The notes beneath the pieces are model-generated. The model was not told where the DNA came from. It was given only the letters and a program-made list of their open reading frames with translations, and did not search any database. Below, piece by piece: positions 16,440-23,505 of a stretch of 64,000 bases of DNA (position 1 is its first letter; every line of letters begins with the position of its first letter). A program made the translations under genes and the position numbers. Source of the DNA: DAOUTW01 sp964523575 (GTDB lineage: Bacteria; Zixibacteria; MSB-5A5; GN15; JAAZOE01); contig CAZGAV010000011.1 of assembly GCA_964523575.1 (NCBI GenBank), positions 1 to 64,000 of the forward strand, read 5' to 3'.

Positions 16440-17921
16440 TTACGGCTGAAAGGCCAGAAACAGGCTGTGTCCGTTGCGATAAACGCGAAGCAGAATCGTG
16501 TCACCCTTCTTCATCATGGAAATTTCATTGGTAAATCCATCCACCGAGTCGATTTTTCTTCTGTTGACGGCGGTGATGACGTCGCCTTCGCGCAAACCGG
16601 CGGCGTAGGCGTTACTGCCCTGATCGATATCGGTGACCGCTACGCCCTGGGTATCGTCGGCGAGACCATAATACTTCCGAATGTCGGGAGTTATGTCCTT
16701 GACCGCGAATCCGAGACCTTCCATCATACTGTTCGGGTTGGCGGCGATCAACTGGTTATCCGAAGCCTCGGCCAGCTTGACCTTGATGTCTTCCTGCTTG
16801 CCATTGCGCATGATACTGAGATCGACGACAGTGCCGGGGCTCGTGGATGCGACCCGGTTGCGTAAATCGGAGGAATTGTTGATATCGAAACCGTCCATTT
16901 TCTGGATGATGTCGCCCGCCTGCACGCCGGCTTTATCGGCCGGGCCATCATGGACGACTTCGCTGACCAGGGCGCCGTTGGTTTTCTTAATACCCATGGC
17001 GTTCGCGATCGATTCGTTGATATCCTGAATTGCCACGCCCAGCCAGCCGCGGACGACCTTACCCTGCTTGATCAGGGAATTCATGACATGAGTCGCCATA
17101 TTGACCGGGATGGCGAAGCCCAGGCCCTGCGAACCGCCGCTCTGACTGACAATCGCGGTATTGATACCGATCAGCCGGCCGTCCATATTCACCAGCGGAC
17201 CGCCGGAATTACCGGGGTTGATGGCCGCATCGGTTTGAATAAAATCTTCGTAATCGGCCAGGCCGACATTGGATCGGCCGGTGGCGCTGATGATGCCCTG
17301 GGTAACGGTATAAGCCAGATTTTCACTCATGGGACTGCCGATGGCCAGAACCAGTTCGCCGACGTTCAGGCTGTCGCTGTTGCCCATGGATATGCTGGGA
17401 TAATCGTCGCCGTCTATTTTAAGCACGGCAATGTCGGTTTTGGTGTCGGCGCCGACTACTTTGACGGGATGCTTGTTGCCGTCGAAAGTCCGAACATAAA
17501 TACTGTCGGCGCCGTCAATCACATGAGCGTTGGTCAATATATATCCATCACTGCTGGTAATAACTCCGCTCCCCAGCCCGTATTGATGAAATTGGCGTTG
17601 CTGCGGCTGTTGCTGTTGACCGCCATGCGGATTTTGAAAAAAGTCAAAAATTGACCCGAAATCGTAGGCGTTGGCGGGCATAGTCAATGTTTTTTCCGTG
17701 GAAACCGTGACAACGGTTGGTTTGATAGCCGCTGCAATATCTATCAGGGCCTGATTGAAATCATGCAAATTGGCGATAGGTCTGTTTTCAGCCGGGACCA
17801 CGTGCGTGGGGCGGGCCACTGCGGCCAACTCAATGACAAGAAAGAGACTCAGAGCGACTCCGATACCTAAAACCAAATATCTTATGCGGTGCGAATTGCC
17901 GGAATTTTTTTTCGTCTTCAT
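16440..17921 (-). CDS. degP: HtrA/DegP-like periplasmic serine protease
   Basis: The 493-residue protein has an N-terminal membrane or signal segment (YLVLGIGVALSLFLVIELAA), then a trypsin-like domain with the complete triad: His in TNAHVIDGAD (about 132), Asp in KTDIAVLKID (about 162) and Ser in NPGNSGGPLVNM (about 238). Two PDZ domains follow (about 290-385, GWLGVAIQDINES; about 400-490, TQGVAVTDIDQGSNAYAAGL). A Q-rich loop (QQQPQQRQF) precedes the catalytic domain, as in the LA loop of DegP and DegQ. It degrades or refolds misfolded envelope proteins. A perfect sigma-54 promoter and two tandem inverted-repeat sites lie upstream, which is unusual because DegP is normally under sigma-E or Cpx control. 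Confidence 0.95.
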   Translation of the reverse strand: MKTKKNSGNSHRIRYLVLGIGVALSLFLVIELAAVARPTHVVPAENRPIANLHDFNQALIDIAAAIKPTVVTVSTEKTLTMPANAYDFGSIFDFFQNPHGGQQQQPQQRQFHQYGLGSGVITSSDGYILTNAHVIDGADSIYVRTFDGNKHPVKVVGADTKTDIAVLKIDGDDYPSISMGNSDSLNVGELVLAIGSPMSENLAYTVTQGIISATGRSNVGLADYEDFIQTDAAINPGNSGGPLVNMDGRLIGINTAIVSQSGGSQGLGFAIPVNMATHVMNSLIKQGKVVRGWLGVAIQDINESIANAMGIKKTNGALVSEVVHDGPADKAGVQAGDIIQKMDGFDINNSSDLRNRVASTSPGTVVDLSIMRNGKQEDIKVKLAEASDNQLIAANPNSMMEGLGFAVKDITPDIRKYYGLADDTQGVAVTDIDQGSNAYAAGLREGDVITAVNRRKIDSVDGFTNEISMMKKGDTILLRVYRNGHSLFLAFQP

Positions 17922-18026
17922 GACCTATTTCCCCATTTATGAGCGACGGCGTCCGGCTGAGTGAGCGAATCACCACACCGTTCGCCCGACTCAACCGTTG
18001 TCGCTGTCGCAGTTTTCCCTTACCCT

Positions 18027-18042
18027 TGCAATGTCCGTGCCA
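18027..18042 (-). promoter_or_regulatory. Sigma-54 (-24/-12) promoter of the Deg protease gene
   Basis: The minus strand reads TGGCACGGACATTGCA, which matches the sigma-54 consensus TGGCACG-N4-TTGCA at every conserved position and has the required GG-N10-GC spacing (GG at 18041-18040, GC at 18029-18028). The predicted start of transcription is near 18016, giving a leader of about 95 nt before the start codon at 17921. Confidence 0.9.
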
Positions 18043-18086
18043 AGATTGAATCGCATGATAATCAACCACTTATGAGATGCGTCTCG

Positions 18087-18119
18087 GTGGCATTTCGCCT
18101 CAACGGGGCATCTTGCCAC
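18087..18119. promoter_or_regulatory. Tandem activator sites upstream of the Deg protease promoter
   Basis: Two 15-bp imperfect inverted repeats lie here: GTGGCATTTCGCCTC (18087-18101) and GGGGCATCTTGCCAC (18105-18119). Their centres are 18 bp apart, at about -78 and -96 from the predicted start. The second is nearly identical to the site at 26760 between two other sigma-54 promoters. This is the expected position for enhancer sites of an NtrC-family activator. Confidence 0.75.
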
Positions 18120-18160
18120 ACCCGATGTAAACGATTGAATGAAGATCAAAAAGGGAAGTT

Positions 18161-19483
18161 TTAGGCTTCGGTATCGCGAGGCCGGATAGTATGCGAGACT
18201 CGAATTTCCCGCCGGGTAATAAGCCGGTAGAGGCCTTCAATCAGGAACGAGAGTGCGATCATGGCCACCAGCACCCAGATGCGGACCGGCTGTGTCGTCA
18301 TTGTATGCCAGATAAGAGCCGCCAGGGCCAGACCGCAGGCGAGTGCACCGGCGATCGAGATCCAGGGGCGGCTCCCGGTCTGGCGATGAAGATGAAAGTT
18401 GGCCAGATTGACGGCCGCAAAAATTATCAGGAATCCGGCGCTTCCCATCATCGAAATACTCGACAGGTCGAACACATTGGCTACTATAAGGGTAATGCCG
18501 GCCGTTATTAACAAACCTTCGGCCGGGCGATTCCAGACTTTTTTCTCGAGGATGGGCGGCAGTTCCCCATCACGGGCGATGGTATAGCTGAGGCGCGCCG
18601 CGCCATACAGAGTGGCATTGATAGCCGAAGCCGTCGAAAGCAGAGCGGCAACGGCGATAAGAATAAAACCAAATTCGCCCATAAAAGGCCGGGCCGCTTC
18701 GGCCAGGGCGTAATCCTGAGCCTTGACGATCTGAGGGACGGACAGATTGCCTACCGCCACCCCGGCGACCAAAACATAGAGAATGATGACAAAAATGACG
18801 GCCGAGAAATAGGCTTTGGGCAAAGTCCGCTTCGGTCGCTCGACGTCATGCGCTGTGTTGGCGATCAATTCAAACCCTTCATAAGCCAGAAAAATAATCA
18901 TCCCCCCGGCGACCAGGTTCAAAGGCGGTGACCAGGCGGCGGGCGCCAGACGGCCCCATTCGATCGTCACGAAGCCCAGACCGGCAAAGAGCAGGAGAAT
19001 CGACAGCTTGACCGCGACGATCAGGAGTTCGGCGCGGCCGATGGCCTGCGTATTGAGCATATTTAATCCGGTAATGGCGACGATACTGAAACTGATCAGC
19101 AGATGACGAAAAAGAGGTTGCAGATGAGCCGGAAACAGGGCCGCACCATAACTTCCGAAGGCGAAAGAATACAGGGACAACATGACGATGTAAGAAAGCC
19201 AGAGGAGAATATTGAGTCCGCCGGTGAACAACCCGGCCCCGAAGGCTCGATCAAGAAAGGTGACTGTCCCTCCCTGACTGGGGAAGGCGATGGACATTTT
19301 GGTGTAGGAGTATGCGGTCAGAAGAGCCACCAGTCCGGCCACCAGAAAAGCGACTGGAGAACCTCCGCGGGCGACCAGAACCGCCATCCCGAGAACCGCG
19401 AAAATTCCCCCGCCAACCATGCCGCCGACACCGATGGCTGCTGTCTCCCAGTAACCCAGTTTTTTTCCGGCGGCATTCTTCAT
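18161..19483 (-). CDS. APC superfamily amino acid permease
   Basis: The 440-residue membrane protein has about twelve hydrophobic helices and the APC signature near the N-terminus, GYWETAAIGVGGMVGGGIFA (about residues 10-29), followed by SYTKMSIAFPSQGGTVTFLD. A further conserved helix region reads MIIFLAYEGFELIANTAHDV with PKRTLPKAYFSAVIF. The substrate is likely an amino acid or polyamine and cannot be specified. Its start lies 61 bp after the stop of the receiver-HPF fusion gene, so it is probably the second gene of that sigma-54-driven unit. Confidence 0.9.
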   Translation of the reverse strand: MKNAAGKKLGYWETAAIGVGGMVGGGIFAVLGMAVLVARGGSPVAFLVAGLVALLTAYSYTKMSIAFPSQGGTVTFLDRAFGAGLFTGGLNILLWLSYIVMLSLYSFAFGSYGAALFPAHLQPLFRHLLISFSIVAITGLNMLNTQAIGRAELLIVAVKLSILLLFAGLGFVTIEWGRLAPAAWSPPLNLVAGGMIIFLAYEGFELIANTAHDVERPKRTLPKAYFSAVIFVIILYVLVAGVAVGNLSVPQIVKAQDYALAEAARPFMGEFGFILIAVAALLSTASAINATLYGAARLSYTIARDGELPPILEKKVWNRPAEGLLITAGITLIVANVFDLSSISMMGSAGFLIIFAAVNLANFHLHRQTGSRPWISIAGALACGLALAALIWHTMTTQPVRIWVLVAMIALSFLIEGLYRLITRREIRVSHTIRPRDTEA

Positions 19484-19544
19484 CTAAGTCTGTATCCCTT
19501 TACTGGACCGGGGACGTCGTGCGATCTCGCAGACCGGTCATTAG

Positions 19545-20390
19545 TTAGCCCGCTTTGCGTCTTACGTTCATTTCCGCCGCTTCAAGATATTTCTTTATCT
19601 TGCCTTCCGCAATGTCGAAAAGAAGTGTCAGATCAGTCTTGAGACCGGCGGATGGGGCGTCATCATGGTTGTCGCTGGTTATCACGAAGACTTTTCCCGG
19701 CAGCGTCAGTATCAGGCGTGAATAATAGAGCTCGGATCCGTCGGTCGTAATATGGTTCTCGATTATCACCCGGCAGAAGATGATCTTCTGGTTGAGCCGG
19801 GTAAGCTTCTCGGCCTCTTTGAATATATGTTCTTCGATATACATCAATCGCGGACTGTTGCGGAAAATAACATCGAGCGGAAAACCATGTCTCTGGGAAA
19901 TAACCTTGGCTGTAGCCTTTTTCGCGGCTTTGGCAGAGACGTTGCTTTCCAGAATCTGGGCCACGATTTCCTGAAAGACATCGAGATCGAACGGTTTGTC
20001 CAGCATCGCCGCCACTCCCAGACTTTCCGCCTCGGCATGGGTTTTGGCGTCGCCGAAAGCGGTTATGAGCATTATGGGCGGGAAACCGCTGTTATCATGG
20101 ACAAAATCAAGTATCTCCATTCCGGTAAAACCGGGCATACGAATATCGGAAACAATAAGATCGAAACTTGCCGATTGCTCTTCATCAGTAAAAGACCCGA
20201 AGTGCTGTAATAATTCCACGCCGTTGGTGCATTCTTCGACTCGATATCCTTCTTTCGCCAGGACACGAATCAATAGCGATCTCATTTCATCATCATCCTC
20301 AGCCAGAAGAATGGCGTATGGCTTTTCTTTTCTGCTCCGGCGCGCGGCCGAGCCATAATCGCGATTCTGCTGAGATTTCGAAGTGGCCAT
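19545..20390 (-). CDS. Receiver domain fused to an HPF/RaiA (S30AE) ribosome-hibernation domain
   Basis: The 281-residue protein has a basic N-terminal tail (1-24), a receiver domain (about 25-145; acidic pocket E31-D32-D33, phospho-acceptor D82 in LIVSDIRMPGFTG, lysine in AAMLDKPFDL), a short Ala/Lys linker and a C-terminal S30AE-type domain (about 168-275). The latter shows the RaiA pattern: FPLDVIFRNSPRLMYIEEHI, then LNQKIIFCRVIIEN, YSRLILTLPGKVFVITSD and a C-terminal helix DIAEGKIKKYLEA. HPF and RaiA proteins bind the 30S decoding centre and inactivate ribosomes. The fusion suggests direct control of hibernation by phosphorylation. A sigma-54 promoter with paired activator sites lies upstream, and AAAGG precedes the start codon. 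Confidence 0.85.
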   Translation of the reverse strand: MATSKSQQNRDYGSAARRSRKEKPYAILLAEDDDEMRSLLIRVLAKEGYRVEECTNGVELLQHFGSFTDEEQSASFDLIVSDIRMPGFTGMEILDFVHDNSGFPPIMLITAFGDAKTHAEAESLGVAAMLDKPFDLDVFQEIVAQILESNVSAKAAKKATAKVISQRHGFPLDVIFRNSPRLMYIEEHIFKEAEKLTRLNQKIIFCRVIIENHITTDGSELYYSRLILTLPGKVFVITSDNHDDAPSAGLKTDLTLLFDIAEGKIKKYLEAAEMNVRRKAG

Positions 20391-20445
20391 GACCTTTCTC
20401 CTCTAAGCAAGTGGTGGATGATTATTATTTTCTGATCATGATAAA

Positions 20446-20461
20446 AGCAAATAATGTGCCC
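20446..20461 (-). promoter_or_regulatory. Sigma-54 promoter of the receiver-HPF gene
   Basis: The minus strand reads GGGCACATTATTTGCT, with GG at 20460-20459, exactly ten bases, then GC at 20448-20447. It keeps the GGCAC and TTGC cores of the -24 and -12 elements. Transcription should start near 20435, 45 bp before the start codon at 20390. Confidence 0.85.
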
Positions 20462-20504
20462 GTATAAATCAATTGCCGCACAACGACTTAAATGCAGACG
20501 GAAT

Positions 20505-20537
20505 GTGTTATTCTTCCCCATTGGGGCGAATTGCCTC
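20505..20537. promoter_or_regulatory. Tandem activator sites upstream of the receiver-HPF promoter
   Basis: A clear site, GGGGCGAATTGCCTC (20523-20537), and a weaker one, GTGTTATTCTTCCCC (20505-20519), have centres 18 bp apart, at about -95 and -77 from the predicted start. This matches the arrangement upstream of the Deg protease gene to within about one base. The weaker site alone would not be convincing; the spacing makes it so. Confidence 0.65.
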
Positions 20538-20609
20538 AAATGACGGGCAACAAAACCAATCTACGATAAATGCAGGAGATAGCCGAAATGCCGAGAAATC
20601 ACCCGGCTT

Positions 20610-21980
20610 TCATGAAGCCGGTTTATCTTCGTCGTATTGTTGTAATTTCCGATAGAGGGTTTTGCGGTCGAGGCCGAGGATTCGTGAAGCCAGAGAACGA
20701 TTGCCGCCAACGGTATCGAGAACATGGAGAATATAGCGGCGTTCGATCTCTTCCAGAGGAATCAGGTCGGCCGGATTTTCACTGTCGAAAGCCATCCGCG
20801 AGCCGCGAAAATCATGCACTTTTTCGGGCAAATCTTCAGACGCGATATTATCATAAAGAGTCAGGGCCACGGCCCGTTCGATGGCATTTCGCAATTCCCG
20901 GACATTTCCCGGCCAGGGATAATCGATCAGTTTCTGGGCGGCCGGTTGTGATATACCGACCACTTTTTTGCCCATCCGCTTGGCGAATTGACGGACGAAA
21001 CGTCCGGCGATGAGCAGGATATCGTTGCCGCGGGCCCGCAGGGGCGGGACATCGAGCCGGATGACATTGATGCGGTAATAAAGATCTTCTCTGAAACGGC
21101 CTTCGGTTATGGCCGTTTCGAGGTCCTGATTCGTGGCCGTCAGAAGTCGCACATTGAAATCTGTTTCCGTTTTGCCGCCCACCGGTCGAATACGGCGTTC
21201 CTCCAAGGCCCGCAACAGCTTGGGTTGCAGGGTCAGGGGAAAATCGCCGATTTCATCGAGCAGGAGCGTTCCCCCTTCGGCTTGTTGAAACAAACCCTGG
21301 CGATCTTCCCGGGCATCGGTGAAGGCGCCGCGCTTGTGCCCGAATAATTCGCTTTCGAGCAGGTTTTCGGGGAGAGCCGAGCAGTTGATGGCGACGAAAG
21401 GCTTGTTTTGGCGGCGGCTACGGTTATGCAGAGCCCGCGCCATCAATTCCTTGCCGGTGCCGCTTTCGCCTATGATCAGGACCGAGGTTTCGGTGTCGGC
21501 GATGCGGCTCAACTGCGAAAACAAGTTTATCATCGGTTTGCTTTCGCCGATAATTTCGTCAAACTGCTGTGATTCCTCAAGAGCCTCGCTGAGAAGATGG
21601 ACCTTCTGCTGGAGTTCCCGGTGCCGTACGGCCCGTTCGATGGAGAGCGAAAGCAGATCGAGATCGATCGGTTTGGTGACAAAATCATAAGCCCCGGCCC
21701 GAATCGCCGCGATGGCCGAATCCATACTGCCGAAAGCGGTGATGACTATGACGGGAATATCGGGCCGATTGGCGTTGATCCTTTTGCATAATTCAATGCC
21801 GTCGATACCGGGCAGATTTAAATCGGTCAGAACGACGTCGATATCGTCATCCTTCATGCCGGCCAGAGCCTGATGCGGATCGGTGAAGGTGGCCGGCGTG
21901 AAACCCCGGCGGCGAAAATCGCTTTCCAGCAGTTTGCACATCTCATGGTCGTCATCGACGATTATTATTTTTCCGCTCAT
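20610..21980 (-). CDS. Sigma-54-dependent response regulator, NtrC family
   Basis: The 456-residue protein has the full NtrC layout. The receiver (1-120) carries D9-D10-D11, phospho-acceptor D53 in DVVLTDLNLPGIDG and Lys in FVTKPIDL. The AAA+ domain (about 140-370) has Walker A GESGTGKELMARAL, the sigma-54 contact loop in GHKRGAFTDAREDR (GAFTDA rather than GAFTGA, a known variant) and Walker B LLLDEIGDFPL. A Fis-type helix-turn-helix lies at the C-terminus (GGNRSLASRILGLDRKTLYR). It forms a four-base overlap (ATGA) with the upstream kinase gene. It is encoded in the middle of four sigma-54 promoters that share upstream sites, so it is the likely activator. Confidence 0.96.
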   Translation of the reverse strand: MSGKIIIVDDDHEMCKLLESDFRRRGFTPATFTDPHQALAGMKDDDIDVVLTDLNLPGIDGIELCKRINANRPDIPVIVITAFGSMDSAIAAIRAGAYDFVTKPIDLDLLSLSIERAVRHRELQQKVHLLSEALEESQQFDEIIGESKPMINLFSQLSRIADTETSVLIIGESGTGKELMARALHNRSRRQNKPFVAINCSALPENLLESELFGHKRGAFTDAREDRQGLFQQAEGGTLLLDEIGDFPLTLQPKLLRALEERRIRPVGGKTETDFNVRLLTATNQDLETAITEGRFREDLYYRINVIRLDVPPLRARGNDILLIAGRFVRQFAKRMGKKVVGISQPAAQKLIDYPWPGNVRELRNAIERAVALTLYDNIASEDLPEKVHDFRGSRMAFDSENPADLIPLEEIERRYILHVLDTVGGNRSLASRILGLDRKTLYRKLQQYDEDKPAS

Positions 21981-23455
21981 CCTCTCTCCTCGGCCGGCAG
22001 GTAAATCGTAAATCGAGTGCCTTTACCCACCGTGCTTTCGACGGCAATCCATCCCTTGTGTTCCTCGATTATTCCGTAGGCGATTGACAGTCCCAGCCCG
22101 GTCCCCTGTCCGACATCCTTGGTCGAAAAGAAGGGATCGAAAATGAGGTTCAGATTTTCGGGAGCTATGCCCTCGCCCTGATCGGTAATATCGATGGCCA
22201 GATAATCGCGCTCGGCGGCATCGGCGTGGGCCAGATTTTTGCGGCGATCGGGATACAATTTTATCTCAACGGTTCCGCCCCGGGGCATGGCCTGGATGGC
22301 GTTCATGACGAAATTCATCAGAACCTGCTGAATCTGCGATTGATCGACCGATACTCCCGGAGATTCGCCCTCTTCCACCAATTTCAATGTGACCCTGGCC
22401 TTACCGGCCATCGGCCGCAGAAGATCCAGAACCTGACTGCACAACTGGCGCATGATCGTTGACATCCGGTGCGTCTGCCGCCGTCGCGCGAAATCGAGCA
22501 ATTGCCGGATAATCCTGATAATCCTCTCAGTCTGCTCGACAATGATGCGCGAATAGTCGCCGATCTCCTCCGAATCCAGTTTCTCGGTGCTCAACAGCTT
22601 GGCCCGACCGGTAATAACATTCAAGGGAGTACCCAGTTCATGAGCGACGCCGGAGGCCAGCCGGCCGACCGTGGCCAGGCGCTCGGTGTGCCGCAATTGC
22701 TCCATGGTCGACAGCCGTTTTTCGACTTCGGCCCGCAGTTTCTCGCGGGAAAGCTGCAGCTGGGCGCACATCTGATTTAAAGCCCCGGCCAGCTGCGATA
22801 ATTCGTGGTGGCCGGAAAGTGTCAGGTCGCAAGAGAAGTTTCCCTGCCCGATCCGCCGGGTTTTTTCCACCAGTTGTTTCAACGGCTGGCCGACATATCG
22901 GTTACCGAGAATCCATAAAAAACCCAGACCCAAGAGGATCAGGACGACCGACAGAATGACGACCCGGATGGCCGTTTCCCTGGTATAATGCCGCAGACTG
23001 CCCATCGGTTCTTCCAGTTCAATGGCGCCCAGCTTCATATCTTTTGCATTGACCGGGACATAGGTGCGCATGAACTGGCGACCGTACTCATCGACATAAT
23101 GCAACGAAGTATCCCGGCCCTGTTCCACGGGGAGAAGATATTCGGGCCGGACATCGGGCGGCAAAGTCGGTTCGCTCACGCTGCTGGGATAAATCCAGCG
23201 AATGCGGATACTGTTTTCGGCGCGGTTGATTTCATGAATTCGCCGCAACGCCCGTTCGGGATTATTCTGGAACATCGCCTCGGATACCATGCCTCCGGCC
23301 AATTGACCCAGCTGGACGGCTGTGGATTGCATATTATTGTGGAAAAGATCTATTTCGCGCCGCACCGATAAATAACCGTCGATGACGATCGTAAGCAGAA
23401 TAATCGGAAATAATACAATCAGTAATTTTAGCGTCAGTCGCATAGGCCTGTCCAA
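21977..23455 (-). CDS. Membrane sensor histidine kinase (NtrB/ZraS-like partner)
   Basis: In this 492-residue protein a first transmembrane helix (about residues 7-27, LLIVLFPIILLTIVIDGYL) and a second (about 160-182) enclose a periplasmic sensor of about 130 residues with no family I recognise. A HAMP linker (about 183-235, GNRYVGQPLKQLVEKTRRIG), HisKA with GRLASGVAHELGTPLNVITG, and a complete HATPase domain follow (QVLMNFVMNAIQAM, DITDQGEGIAPENL, GTGLGLSIAYGII). It overlaps the NtrC-type regulator by four bases, so the pair is translationally coupled. The gene begins 50 bp after the P-type ATPase stop, which allows read-through from the HEAT/ATPase operon and hence autoregulation. Confidence 0.94.
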   Translation of the reverse strand: MDRPMRLTLKLLIVLFPIILLTIVIDGYLSVRREIDLFHNNMQSTAVQLGQLAGGMVSEAMFQNNPERALRRIHEINRAENSIRIRWIYPSSVSEPTLPPDVRPEYLLPVEQGRDTSLHYVDEYGRQFMRTYVPVNAKDMKLGAIELEEPMGSLRHYTRETAIRVVILSVVLILLGLGFLWILGNRYVGQPLKQLVEKTRRIGQGNFSCDLTLSGHHELSQLAGALNQMCAQLQLSREKLRAEVEKRLSTMEQLRHTERLATVGRLASGVAHELGTPLNVITGRAKLLSTEKLDSEEIGDYSRIIVEQTERIIRIIRQLLDFARRRQTHRMSTIMRQLCSQVLDLLRPMAGKARVTLKLVEEGESPGVSVDQSQIQQVLMNFVMNAIQAMPRGGTVEIKLYPDRRKNLAHADAAERDYLAIDITDQGEGIAPENLNLIFDPFFSTKDVGQGTGLGLSIAYGIIEEHKGWIAVESTVGKGTRFTIYLPAEERG

Positions 23456-23505
23456 TTTATCCTAATAGAATACTCAATATTGCGGCGGAAAACTCCAAAG
23501 TCAAG

